Shown in pieces: positions 43,471 to 52,477 of a stretch of DNA of 64,000 bases. Origin of the DNA: Nocardioides sp. B-3 (GTDB lineage Bacteria; Actinomycetota; Actinomycetes; Propionibacteriales; Nocardioidaceae); NCBI RefSeq assembly GCF_024703895.1, contig NZ_CP087968.1, forward strand, positions 3,038,001-3,102,000, written 5' to 3'. Numbering within the stretch: position 1 is the first letter of the stretch; each line of letters begins with the position of its first letter. Below the pieces are notes generated by a model that saw nothing but the letters and a program-made list of their open reading frames with translations, was not told the DNA's origin and ran no database searches. The position numbers and the translations under genes are program-made.

Positions 43471-44036
43471 TCAGTCGTGGCAGCTTGCTCGCGACCGCGT
43501 CCGTGCTCCCCACCACCTCGAAGCCGCACCGCTCGAACATGGCCCGGGTGCCGACGAACGCCATGGTCAGGTCCATCCGACCGGGCGGGTCGACGGGATA
43601 GGTCTCCACGGCCGGGGCGCCTCGCGCTGCGGCGTAGGACACGGCGCCCTCGATCAAGTGCTGGGTGACACCCAGCCTGCAGGTGCCCCGACCTCACGAC
43701 GACACAGATGATGCTCCAGACGGGGAGGTCGTCGATCGGCCGGATCAGCCGGGAGGCGGCCAGCCGGGTGATCTCCGCGCGCGGGGCCACGTGGCACCAG
43801 CCAACGGGCACCTCGTCGCGGTAGGTGACGACGCCGAAGCTGCCCCGCTGCGTGGCCGGGGCTCGCGCGGCGCTCTCACGGCTGCCGTCGCCGAGCTCGT
43901 CGATCTGCTCGGCCTGCAACCGGTGCGACAGGCACCAGCAGTGCGTGTCGCGCCGGTTGGGGTTGATGACGTCGGCGAAGTCGTCGAACCGCGCCGCGGT
44001 GACCGGGTGGGTTGCCCAGCGAGCGTCGTCGGTCAC
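43448..44036 (-). CDS. GNAT-family N-acetyltransferase
   Basis: About 196 residues. The N-terminal HCWCLSHRL segment, the strand FGVVTYRDEVPVGWCHVAPR and VWSIICVVVRSGHLQAG (the acetyl-CoA loop region) mark a GNAT of a type common in actinobacteria. The C-terminal half reads VSYAAARGAPAVETYPVDPPGR and MFERCGFEVV. One indel near 43690 breaks the frame at the cofactor loop. GTG at 44036 lies four bases from the stop of the next gene upstream. The substrate is unknown. Confidence 0.8.
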
Positions 44037-44039
44037 CCC

Positions 44040-44845
44040 TCAGGAGTACATCAGCGAGCCGGGGGTGTCGAGCGGCTCTCCGGTCTCCGGGGAGCGTCTT
44101 GAGGCCGGACAGGATCATCGGCCAACCGCCGTACAGCTCGGGGTTGGCCCGGGCGGGCAGGCCGTCGTGGATCACCGTCAGCCGGCACGAGGTGCCGACC
44201 TGCTCGATCTCCCGGGTGACGCGGGTCGTGCCCTGTGCCTTGACGTCGTCGCTCCACAGGGCGTCGAACGTCTGCACCAGGAGATGGGGCGGATCGACCT
44301 CGATGTTGGTGCCCGAGGAGATGTCGACGACCCCCGGGATGCCCGCGGTGTAGTCGGAGCCCGAGGTCCAGTCGCTCTGCGTCTGGACACCGAAGCTGTA
44401 GATCGCCCGCTGCGCGGGGTCGGTGATCGCCTCCCAGAGTCGCTCGGGAGTGGTCTTGATGAATACCTCGAACACGGCGGTGCCCTCGGCGACGGGAGCG
44501 GTGCCCTCGGCCCAGGAAACGGTCTTGACGGTGGTCATGTCCTCATCCTCCAGATAGGTCTTGAGCCCGCTGAGCGTCGCGGCCCGGGGCTCGGCAAACT
44601 TGCTCACCCACCGGTCGTGGACGAGCCTGATCGGGACGGGGTTGAGGAAGTGCAGCTTCTCGCGGCCTTCGCGGCGCGTGGTGACCACGCCGGCCTCCTC
44701 GAGCACCTTCAGGTGCTTCATCACGCCGAAGCGCGTCATCTCGAGGCGCCCCTCCGGGGCGCTCAGCGTCTGACCGTCGGTCGCGAAAAGCGTCCAGCAA
44801 CGCCCGACGGGTCGGGTCTGCCAGTGCCTTGAACACCTCGTCCAT
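44040..44845 (-). CDS. ArsR winged helix fused to SRPBCC/AHSA1 domain
   Basis: About 268 residues in one frame. Residues 1-100 are an ArsR-type winged helix (MDEVFKALADPTRRALLDAL, MTRFGVMKHLKVLEEAGVVTTRREGREKLHFLN). Residues 105-268 are an AHSA1/SRPBCC domain (FEVFIKTTPERLWEAITDP, GSDYTAGIPGVVDI, SRLTVIHDGLPA-like). No stop separates them. There are no metal-binding cysteines, so this is a ligand-sensing regulator rather than an arsenic sensor. Indels occur near 44790 (GCGC run shortened) and 44095 (CCTGG as CCCCGG). A 7-2-7 palindrome lies just upstream of the start. Confidence 0.83.
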
Positions 44846-44859
44846 GCGCTCGAGAATAG

Positions 44860-44875
44860 GTGACCATTTGGTCAC
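44860..44875 (-). promoter_or_regulatory. Operator palindrome before ArsR-SRPBCC
   Basis: GTGACCA-TT-TGGTCAC is a perfect inverted repeat 14 bases upstream of the ArsR-SRPBCC start and 11 bases after the stop of the adenosyltransferase gene. Its place over the promoter or ribosome site suggests autorepression by the regulator. Confidence 0.65.
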
Positions 44876-44886
44876 ATGTCAATGGA

Positions 44887-45468
44887 TCAATCGGTGGAGC
44901 GCTCGCCGCCCGGGACCCACAGCACGTCGCCGTTCTCCCGGTTCGCGTGGCGGGCCGGGATGAAGACGAGGTCGGAAAGGCGGTTGAGATAGGTGATCGC
45001 CAGCTTGTTCATGGTGTCGCCGTGCTCGGCGTAGGCCGCCCGGGCGGACCGCTCGGCCCGGCGGACGACGGTGCGGGCGACGTGCAGCAGGGCCGCGCCC
45101 TCCGTGCCGCCGTTGAGGATGAACGAGCGCAGGTTGGGCAGCTGCTCGTTGTAGAGGTCGCACCGGGACTCGAGCCGGTCGACGTAGTCCTGCTCGATCC
45201 GTAGGGGCGGGAACTCGGGGTTCTCCACGACCGGGGTGCAGAAGTCGGCGCCGACGTCGAAGAGGTCGTTCTGCACGTGCGTGAGCACCTTGACGACATC
45301 GTCCTCGAGCCTGCCCCGGGCCAATGCCGGGCCGATCGTCGCGTTGGCCTCGTCGACATCGGCGTACGCATGCAGGCGCAGGTCGTTCTTCGTGGTCTCG
45401 CTCATGTCGCCGAGCCGGGTGGAGCCGGCATCGCCGGTGCGGGTGTAGATGCGCGTCAGGTTGACCAT
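44887..45468 (-). CDS. Cob(I)alamin adenosyltransferase, PduO type
   Basis: A 193-residue ATP:cobalamin adenosyltransferase that makes adenosylcobalamin. The ATP site is TRIYTRTGDAGSTRLGD near residue 5; DVDEANATIGPA, HVQNDLFDVGADFCTP and the C-terminal RRAERSARAA, then NRLSDLVFIPAR, match PduO/MMAB enzymes. It is common near the atp operon in actinobacteria. The mutase at 45995 needs this cofactor. The frame is intact. Confidence 0.93.
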   Translation of the reverse strand: MVNLTRIYTRTGDAGSTRLGDMSETTKNDLRLHAYADVDEANATIGPALARGRLEDDVVKVLTHVQNDLFDVGADFCTPVVENPEFPPLRIEQDYVDRLESRCDLYNEQLPNLRSFILNGGTEGAALLHVARTVVRRAERSARAAYAEHGDTMNKLAITYLNRLSDLVFIPARHANRENGDVLWVPGGERSTD

Positions 45469-45620
45469 GTCGGTGAGCGTATCGCTCGGGACACACCGAA
45501 AAGGTGTGGCATGAATGCAACGGTCGCGGGTAGTACTGCGTCATAGTCGGTGACGGCGGTCACTCCGCTGCACGGCTCCGGGGGAATGCAGTCCAATCTC
45601 GGGACACAGGGGGCAACACC

Positions 45621-45929
45621 ATGGTCATCACCTTCGACGGCACCACACTCATACTCCACGGCGACTTCGACGTCCGCAGCACCTTCGTGGTGCGCAACGC
45701 GATCTACGAGTGCCTCGAGGGCACCGAGCAGGACGTGGTCGTCGACATGACCCGGGTCGACACCATCGACGTCACGGCCCTGCGAGTGCTGGCCGTGGCC
45801 ACCCGGCGGGCCACCCGGTCGGGACACCACCTGACGCTGCGCAACTGCGGGCCGTCGGTGCGCCGGATGATGCACCTCTCGCGGTTGGCGCACTCGTTCG
45901 AGGTCGAGCGGCAGGCTGCCAGCGCCTGA
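45621..45929 (+). CDS. STAS-domain protein (anti-sigma antagonist-like)
   Basis: A 102-residue single STAS domain. It reads TLILHGDFDVRSTFVVRNAIYECLEG, then DVVVDMTRVDTIDVTALRVLAVATRRA, the SpoIIAA-like core. The usual DSSG phospho-serine loop is replaced by DVTA, so the acceptor would be the Thr if regulation follows the SpoIIAA model. It could bind the anti-sigma factor at 1201, but the two are unlinked. A CACACC/GGTGTG hairpin lies upstream near 45494-45509. Confidence 0.85.
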   Translation: MVITFDGTTLILHGDFDVRSTFVVRNAIYECLEGTEQDVVVDMTRVDTIDVTALRVLAVATRRATRSGHHLTLRNCGPSVRRMMHLSRLAHSFEVERQAASA

Positions 45930-45994
45930 CCGGGTGGGGTTCTTCACATTTCCATCCGGTGACTCAGTGGTAATGCGGGCCATACCCTGTGCCC

Positions 45995-48020
45995 ATGACA
46001 GACAAGCAGGTTGAGGCCGCACGTCCCGAGAAGGATCGCCCGTGGGTGATGCGGACCTACGCCGGCCACTCCACGGCCGCCGCGTCCAACGCGCTCTACC
46101 GCGGCAACCTCGCCAAGGGCCAGACCGGCCTCAGTGTGGCCTTCGACCTGCCGACGCAGACCGGCTACGACCCCCGACTCCCCGCTCAGCCGCGGCGAGG
46201 TCGGCAAGGTCGGCGTGCCGATCCCGCACATGGGCGAGATGCGCCGCCTGTTCGAGGACATCCCGCTGACGGGGATGAACACCTCGATGACGATCAACGC
46301 GACCGCCATGTGGCTGCTCGCGATGTACCAGTCGCCGCGGAGGAGCAGAACCCCGGCATGGCGCCGTCCGAGGTCGCCCACCAGCTCGCGGGCACGACCC
46401 AGAACGACATCATCAAGGAATACCTCTCGCGCGGGACCTACGTCTTCCCGCCCGAGCACTCGTTGCGCCTGATCAGCGACATGATCGCCTACACGGTCCA
46501 CGAGATCCCCAAGTGGAACCCGATCAACATCTGCAGCTACCACCTCCGGGAGGCCGGGGCGACGCCCACCCGGGAGCTGGCCTACGCGTTGTGTACGGCG
46601 ATCGCGGTGCTCGACCAGGTCAAGAACTCCGGGCAGGTCTCCGAGGACGACTTCGAGAAGGTCGTCGGCCGGATCAGCTTCTTCGTCAACGCCGGCGTCC
46701 GCTTCGTCGAGGAGACCTGCAAGATGCGGGCCTTCGTGCAGCTCTGGGACGAGATCACCCGCGAGCGCTACGGCGTCGAGGACGAGAAGATGCGCCGCTT
46801 CCGCTACGGCGTGCAGGTCAACTCGCTGGGCCTCACCGAGGCGCAGCCCGAGAACAACGTCCAGCGGATCGTGCTGGAGATGCTCGGGGTCACGTTGTCG
46901 AAGAACGCCCGCGCCCGCGCCGTACAGCTGCCGGCGTGGAACGAGGCCCTCGGCCTCCCGCGACCGTGGGACCAGCAGTGGTCGCTGCGCCTGCAGCAGG
47001 TGCTCGCCTTCGAGTCCGACCTGCTGGAGTACGACGACATCTTCGACGGCTCGCACGTCATTGCCGCCAAGGTCGCCTCGCTCGTAGAAGGTGCCAAGGC
47101 AGAGATCGACCGCGTGCAGGCCATGGGCGGAGCGATCGCCGCCGTCGAGTCCGGCTACATGAAGCAGGCGCTGGTCAGTGCCCACGCCGCTCGCCGGGCC
47201 CGGATCGAGGCCGGCGACGAGATCGTCGTCGGGGTGAACAAGTTCGACACCACCGAGCCCTCGCCGCTGACCGCCAACCTCGACGACGCGATCATGGCCG
47301 CCGACCCGCAGGCCGAGGCGACCGCGCTCAAGTCCGTCGCCGACTGGAAGGCCCAGCGGGACGAGGCCGCAGTGACCGCGGCGCTCGCCACGCTCGCTGC
47401 CGAGGCGAAGACCGACAAGAACCTGATGCACGCGACCACGGCCGCCGCCCGCGCCGGCGCCACGACGGGGGAGTGGGCCGGCACCCTGCGCGAGGTGTTC
47501 GGCGAGTTCCGCGCCCCCCACCGGGGTCTCCGGTGCGATCGGTGTGGTCGAGGCCGGTGCCGAGCTGACGGCGGTCCGCGAGAAGGTCAGGGCCACGGGC
47601 GCGGAGCTCGGCGGCCGACTCCGACTGCTCGTGGGCAAGCCCGGTCTGGACGGTCACAGCAATGGTGCGGAGCAGGTCGCCGTACGCGCCCGCGACGCCG
47701 GCTTCGAGGTCATCTACCGGGGCATCCGGCTGACGCCGGAGCAGATCGTGGCCGCGGCGATCGCCGAGGACGTGCACTGCGTCGGTCTCTCGATCCTGTC
47801 GGGCTCGCACATGGAGCTGGTGCCCGACGTGCTCGAGGGGCTGCGGGCCGCGGGCCTCGACGACATCCCGGTGATCGTCGGCGGCATCATCCCCGAGTCC
47901 GACGGCAAGCGGCTGATGGAGCAGGGTGTCGCGGCCGTCTACACGCCGAAGGACTTCGGGCTGACCGCCATCATGGGCGGCATCGTCGACGTGATTCGCA
48001 AGGCCAACGACCTGTCCTAG
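45995..48020 (+). CDS. Ethylmalonyl-CoA mutase (MeaA/Ecm family)
   Basis: About 675 residues: an N-terminal acyl-CoA mutase barrel (TYAGHSTAAASNALYRGN, LPTQTGYDPDSPLSRGEVGK, FVEETCKMRAFVQLWDE) and a C-terminal B12-binding domain with the DxHxxG box LDGHSNGAEQV near residue 550. The single-chain length and the opening match MeaA/ethylmalonyl-CoA mutase rather than the two-chain methylmalonyl-CoA mutase. Substrate assignment is by similarity only. Frameshifts lie near 46185, 46333 (CCAGG) and 47520. No crotonyl-CoA carboxylase gene is in the window. Confidence 0.85.
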
Positions 48021-48029
48021 GCTCGGGTC

Positions 48030-48644
48030 ATGGGGGATCTCCAATGTGCCGCCCGGGTGTTCGTGGCCCGGCACGGCGAGGCCGAGTACGAGTCGGAGCT
48101 GCTGTCGGATGCCGGCGGCAGCCTGAGCGCGCTGGGCAGGACGCAGGCCTTGGCGCTCGCGGACCCGGTGGCGGGGGAGCGCATCGCCCACGTCTACACG
48201 AGCTCGATGTCGCGCGCCGTCCAGACGGGCGAGATCGTGGCCGCGCGGCTCGGAGTCGGGGTGACCGTCCGTCATGACCTGCGCGAGTTCGGTGTCGGGT
48301 CCCACGCGGGCCAGCCCGCGGAGCCTGATCCGTTCCGCCCGGTCTTCGACGACTGGCTCGAGGGTCGGCTGGACACGCCCATCCGCGGAGGCGAGTCGGG
48401 CGCCCGGGTCATCGAGCGGATGTGTGGCGTGCTCGAGGAAGCCGCCGATCGCTATCGCGGCGAGGCCGTGCTGGTCATCAGCCATGGCGGGGCCATCTGT
48501 ACGGCGATCTCGAACCCGGCACGCAACCTCGAGCCTCGCTTCCCGCTGACCCGCCCGCTCGCGAACTGCGACGTCATCGAGCTCGCGGCGGACGCGGACG
48601 GCTGGGTCGCCCGGTCGTGGGCGGGCGAAACGTTGCCGATGTGA
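48030..48644 (+). CDS. Histidine phosphatase (phosphoglycerate mutase family)
   Basis: A 204-residue histidine phosphatase. The catalytic RHG is in VFVARHGEAEYESE near residue 14, the second His is in VLVISHGGAICTAI near residue 150, and SSMSRAVQTGEIVAARL matches the family. The substrate is unknown. The start lies nine bases after the mutase stop, so they may be co-transcribed. The frame is intact. Confidence 0.9.
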   Translation: MGDLQCAARVFVARHGEAEYESELLSDAGGSLSALGRTQALALADPVAGERIAHVYTSSMSRAVQTGEIVAARLGVGVTVRHDLREFGVGSHAGQPAEPDPFRPVFDDWLEGRLDTPIRGGESGARVIERMCGVLEEAADRYRGEAVLVISHGGAICTAISNPARNLEPRFPLTRPLANCDVIELAADADGWVARSWAGETLPM

Positions 48645-48652
48645 CGGACGCC

Positions 48653-48671
48653 TTAGGTAAGGCAAGCCTTC
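48653..48671 (+). promoter_or_regulatory. Iron-box-like DtxR/IdeR site
   Basis: TTAGGTAAGGCAAGCCTTC matches the DtxR/IdeR consensus at about 14 of 19 positions, best in the left half. A -10-like GGGTAT follows at 48675-48680, so a bound repressor would cover the promoter of the small Cys protein at 48691. Confidence 0.6.
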
Positions 48672-48690
48672 ATCGGGTATCGTGCGGGCC

Positions 48691-48885
48691 ATGGGCAAGG
48701 GCAAGCGCGGCAAGGTCATGAAGCTTCCGAAGAAGGAATGTTGCGTTTCGAAGTCGAAGTGCAACCGCTGCCCCCTGCGCATGCTCAGGGAGGGCACCCT
48801 GCCCGAGGGCTACACCGTGCACAAGCGCAAGCTCGTCAAGGTGAAGAAGTCCCAGATCAAGAAGGCCGGCAAGAAGGCCGCCTGA
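48691..48885 (+). CDS. Small basic Cys-containing protein, unknown function
   Basis: A 64-residue protein, very rich in Lys. Its four cysteines lie in KECCVSKSKCNRCPLR near residues 17-28, and a Lys-rich tail (KRKLVKVKKSQIKKAGKKAA) follows. The Cys spacing could form a metal site and the tail could bind nucleic acid or membranes; neither is shown. I do not recognise the family. The iron-box-like site upstream suggests expression under low iron. The ATG at 48691 sits close to the predicted promoter, giving a very short leader. Confidence 0.75.
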   Translation: MGKGKRGKVMKLPKKECCVSKSKCNRCPLRMLREGTLPEGYTVHKRKLVKVKKSQIKKAGKKAA

Positions 48886-49329
48886 TCAACTCGCGATCTT
48901 GCCGGCCACGACGACGGCGATCACGATCAGTGCCATCACCAGCACCGCGATGCCCATCCGCTTCGCGACGCCCCTGATGAAGACCCGGGCGAACGTCTCC
49001 GGACGCCCGTGCCGGTCCAGCGGCACGACGTCGACGACGGCCTTGCGGTTGATCGGGCCGTAGACGTGCGGGTAGGTGTCGTCGCCGACGGCTTCCGCGC
49101 ATACTTCCGACTCCAGCCGCGCAGGGTCGATCGTCAGCAGCACGAGCGGCTCGCCGGCCGCTGCGTAGTAACGGTCGAACACGCCCTGCACCTGCTCGCG
49201 GCGTGAGGCGTGGATGAAGCCTTCGTCTGCGAGCGTCCTCCCGGCGGTCGAGGTCGTGTACGTCCCCGACTCGATCGTCGCCTCCCAGTCCGCACGGGTG
49301 GCGATGTGGTAGATCCGCTCGCTGGTCAC
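48886..49329 (-). CDS. DUF952 protein with C-terminal membrane helix
   Basis: A 147-residue protein. The N-terminal part (RIYHIATRADWEATIESGTY, DEGFIHASRREQVQGVFDRYYA, HVYGPINRKAVVDVVPL) is the DUF952 domain, whose function is unknown. A hydrophobic helix at the C-terminus (MGIAVLVMALIVIAVVVAG) is unusual for DUF952 and would anchor it to the membrane. GTG at 49329 begins VTSERIYH. Its stop abuts the convergent small Cys gene. Confidence 0.83.
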   Translation of the reverse strand: MTSERIYHIATRADWEATIESGTYTTSTAGRTLADEGFIHASRREQVQGVFDRYYAAAGEPLVLLTIDPARLESEVCAEAVGDDTYPHVYGPINRKAVVDVVPLDRHGRPETFARVFIRGVAKRMGIAVLVMALIVIAVVVAGKIAS

Positions 49330-49372
49330 CGGGTGAGGGTAGCGGTCACGCCGCACCGGGCCCCGGCCGCCG

Positions 49373-49480
49373 ATGAACTTCCACTCGAGCGAGTGGAAAT
49401 TCAGGCCGAGACGGGCGGTCCCACGCTCGACGGCGGATGAATTTCCACTCGTGCGAGTGGAAATGCAGGCCGGAACGCGA
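49373..49480. repeat. Two palindromic repeats, 64-bp spacing
   Basis: TTCCACTCG-AG-CGAGTGGAA at 49379-49398 and ATTTCCACTCG-TG-CGAGTGGAAAT at 49441-49464 share a common core. Each is preceded by GATGAAY and followed by a CAGGCCG-type sequence, so the repeat unit is about 40 bases with 64-base spacing. The pair fills most of the 181-base gap between DUF952 and nucS. Confidence 0.85.
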
Positions 49481-49510
49481 GCAGCGGGGTCGCGTGCGCG
49501 GCGCGGTGAG

Positions 49511-50196
49511 TCAGAAGAGCCGGTGCTCGGAGTCGTCCATGCCGCGCAGCAGGTCGTAGTCGACGAGCGCGCAGGCGATCCCGCGGTCGGTCGCGAGAAC
49601 CCGCGCCCGGGGCTTGATCTCCCGGGCGGCGAAGATGCCGCGGACCGGCCCCTTGCTGTTGAGCAGCGGGTCGCGGTTGAGGAGCTCGAGATAGCGGGTC
49701 AGCTGCTCGACGCCGTCGATGTCGCCACGCCGCTTGATCTCGACGGCGACGCTGAGGCCGGCGTCGTCGCGGCACATCAGGTCGACGGGACCGATGGCGG
49801 TCGGGAACTCGCGGCGTACGAGCGTCAGGCCGTCGGCCGGGGTCGCGGGGTGCTCGGCGAGCAGCTCCCGGAGGTGCTTCTCGACGCCGTCCTTCTGCAG
49901 GCCGGGGTCGAGCCCCGGGTCGTGGATGGAGTCGGCGTGGATCTCCTCGATCAGGATGCGCAGGGTGTCGTCGGTCTTGGCCGCCGTGACGGTCCACTCG
50001 ACCTGTCCGTCCTCGGTGCTGCCCTCGCGGAACGTGGCCGGCGGAGACATCCAGTTGAGCGGCTTGTAGGACCCGCCGTCGGAGTGCACGAGCACGGAGC
50101 CGTCGGCCTTGATCATCAAGACCCGCGTCGCCATGGGCAGATGGGCGGTCAATCGGCCGGCATAGTCCACCGCGGCAGCGCAACGACGATCCTCAC
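49511..50196 (-). CDS. nucS: Mismatch endonuclease NucS (EndoMS)
   Basis: About 228 residues. NucS cuts DNA at mismatches and replaces MutS-MutL in actinobacteria. The N-terminal domain has [31 protein letters not shown], and the nuclease domain has [35 protein letters not shown] and [21 protein letters not shown]. The acidic Asp and the EIKRR Glu-Lys pair are the expected catalytic residues. GTG at 50196 starts RIVVA; one indel near 50175 disrupts the first ten codons. The acidic end DDSEHRLF is a likely clamp-binding tail. Confidence 0.93.
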
Positions 50197-50220
50197 GGGG
50201 CGTGAATCTACAGTGACCCC

Positions 50221-51181
50221 GTGACCGCTCCCCGACGTGCGACCCGCTCGCGCCCGCGACCTTCCCCTGCTGACCGGCCCGGCCGGCGACGTCGGACGCG
50301 AGGAGATGGTGCTCGTCGTCAGCGACCCGCCCGTCGGCTTCGCGCGAGTCAGCTTCCCCGATGGCCGGGCACACTGGCCCAGCTGGCCGTGTGGACCGAG
50401 CAGGACGACGCGCTGGTCGGAGATGCGCTCGTCGAGGCGGTCTGCGAGCAGCTCGCCGTGCGCGGCCACGGGCAGGTCACGACCCTCGTCGAGGCGGGGG
50501 CGACCGGGCCGGGCTTCGAGCCGTTCACCCCCGAAGAGCCGCGGGCCTCCCACCAGCTCGCGCTGGAGGCGGAGGCCGACCTGACGGCCAGCACCCCGGC
50601 CCGGCGGACCCTGCGCCGACACCGCACCAACGAGGAGCTGCACGCGTTCCTGCCGACGCTCGACGCCTCGCCCAAGGACGAGGGCACGGTCCGCCTCGTC
50701 GTACGGCGACCTGCGGTCGGCCAGCGCGAGGTGCTCGCCCTCGGTGAGCTCGACCCGGCGGTCGGGCTCGTCGGCGACAGCTGGGACGCGCGCGGTAGTC
50801 GCCGTACGCCCGATGGGGCGGCGCACCCCCGACATGCAGCTCAACGTGATGAACCACCGGCTGGTCGAGTTCGTCGCCCGGGACGCCGAGCGCGAGGCGT
50901 TGGCCGGCGACCAGCTCTTCCTCGACCTCGACCTGTCACACGAGAACCTGCCCGCATGGAGCCTGCTGATGTTCGGCGAGCCGGGCGACGGGGGAGCGGT
51001 GATCGAGGTGACGGACCAGCCGCACAACGGCTGCGCCAAGTTCATCGCGCTACAGGCAAGGACGCGATGGCCTTCGTGAACGGCCCCGAAGGCAAGCCAC
51101 GTCGGCTGCGCGGGCTGTGTGCGCGTCGTCCAGCCCGGCGCCGTACGACCCGGCGATCGCGTGGTCGTGACCCGGCCGTGA
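50221..51181 (+). CDS. GNAT-like domain joined to a MOSC-domain protein
   Basis: About 318 residues in one open frame after repair. Residues 1-110 look like a GNAT acetyltransferase ([52 protein letters not shown]). From residue 130 it is a MOSC domain ([62 protein letters not shown], the Cys-bearing [11 protein letters not shown] and [14 protein letters not shown]). MOSC proteins carry molybdenum or sulphur chemistry. No stop or ribosome site is seen between the parts, so fusion is possible; a missed boundary cannot be excluded. Indels lie near 50235, 50375, 50825 and 51055. Confidence 0.75.
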
Positions 51182-51214
51182 AGCGTCGGAGGTGACCGAC
51201 GTCTCAGGCGTCGG

Positions 51215-51236
51215 GGGTTACTCATGGGTATAACCC
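51215..51236 (+). promoter_or_regulatory. Candidate promoter of the first dehydrogenase
   Basis: A TATAAC -10-like hexamer at 51229-51234 lies 20 bases before the ATG at 51255. It falls within a short inverted repeat, GGGTTA-N10-TAACCC (51215-51236), that could be an operator. Confidence 0.45.
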
Positions 51237-51254
51237 GGTGTCACACTTTGCCGC

Positions 51255-52425
51255 ATGACTGAGCTGACGAACGAGCAGATCCACGACGCGCTCGTCCTCC
51301 CGTACCTGAACCACGCCGCGCGCATGTTCGAGGCCGGCTACGCCTCTGCGGTCGACATCGACAACGCGATGCGCTTCGGCTGTGGCTACCCCCGGGCCCG
51401 CTGACGGTCATCGACGAGATCGGCGCCGACGCCGTGCGGGCCGGGCTCAATGCTCGCTTCCTCGACAGCGGCGACGCGCTGCACCAGCCGGCCGAGGTGC
51501 TCCAGACCCTCGCGGCCGACGGCTCGACGTTCGCCGAGACCGGCTCCGCCGCCGGGGCCACGGCCCCCGAGCTCAAGCAGGAGATCGCCAAGGTCGGCGT
51601 CGTCGGCACCGGCACCATGGCCTCGGGCATCGTCCGGGTCTTCGCCCGGGCCGGCTACGACGTGGTCTTCGTCGGCCGTGGCGACGACAAGATCGCCGGC
51701 GTCGTCGCGTTCATCGACAAGGGCCTGTCCAAGCTCGTCGAGAAGGGCAGGATCGACGAGGCCGCCAAGACGGCTGCGCTCGGCCGCCTGACCGGCGCGA
51801 CCGACCGCGAAGCGCTCGCCGACGTCGACATCGTCGTCGAGGCGATCGCCGAGGACCTCGCGATCAAGACCGACCTCTACAAGGACCTCGACCGGATCTG
51901 CAAGCCCGGCGCGATCCCGGCCACCACGACCTCCTCGATGCCGATCACCGCGCTCGGCGCGGTCACCTCGCGTCCCGAGGCCGTCATCGGCATGCACTTC
52001 TTCAACCCCGCCACGATCATGAAGCTGGTCGAGGTAGTCACCACCGAGGCCACGTCCGCCGAGGTCAACGAGACCGTGCTCGCGCTCTGCGCGAAGGTCG
52101 GCAAGGTCGCGGTCTCGTGCGGCGACCGGTCGGGCTTCATCGTCAACTGCCTGCTGTTCCCCTACCTCAACGACGCGGTCAAGCTGCTCGACTCGGGCGC
52201 CGCGACGATCGACGAGATCGACGACGCGATCAAGGAGCAGGCCGGTTTCCCGATGGGACCCTTCGCCCTGCTCGACGTGGTCGGCAACGACGTGTCGCTG
52301 GCGATCCAGCAGGAGCTCTTCGCCGAGTTCGGCGAAAGGGCTTCGCGCCCGCCGCCACACTGGAGTCGCTGGTCGCCGAGGGCAAGCTCGGTCGCAAGAC
52401 CGGCGAGGGCTTCCGCACCTACTGA
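51255..52425 (+). CDS. 3-hydroxyacyl-CoA dehydrogenase, C-N-C domain order
   Basis: About 390 residues. A C-terminal-type 3HCDH helical domain comes first (LVLPYLNHAARMFEAGYASAVDIDNAMRFGCGYP). An NAD-binding domain follows (VGVVGTGTMASGIVRVFARAGYD), and then a second 3HCDH helical domain (GFIVNCLLFPYLNDAVKLLD, GFPMGPFALLDVVGNDVSLAIQQE). The catalytic HFFNP motif (GMHFFNPATIMKLVEVV) is complete. Oxidation of 3-hydroxyacyl-CoA in beta-oxidation is the likely role. Frameshifts lie near 51393 and 52335. The next gene is a longer relative. Confidence 0.83.
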
Positions 52426-52477
52426 CAGGTAGTGAACGCCGGCTCGGCGTCCTCTCGTCGCATGGCATGCTGCCGCC

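Noticed and set aside
44040..44845. Second arsenic regulator
   Set aside because: It is an ArsR-fold protein but has no cysteines suited to metalloid binding and carries an SRPBCC ligand domain.
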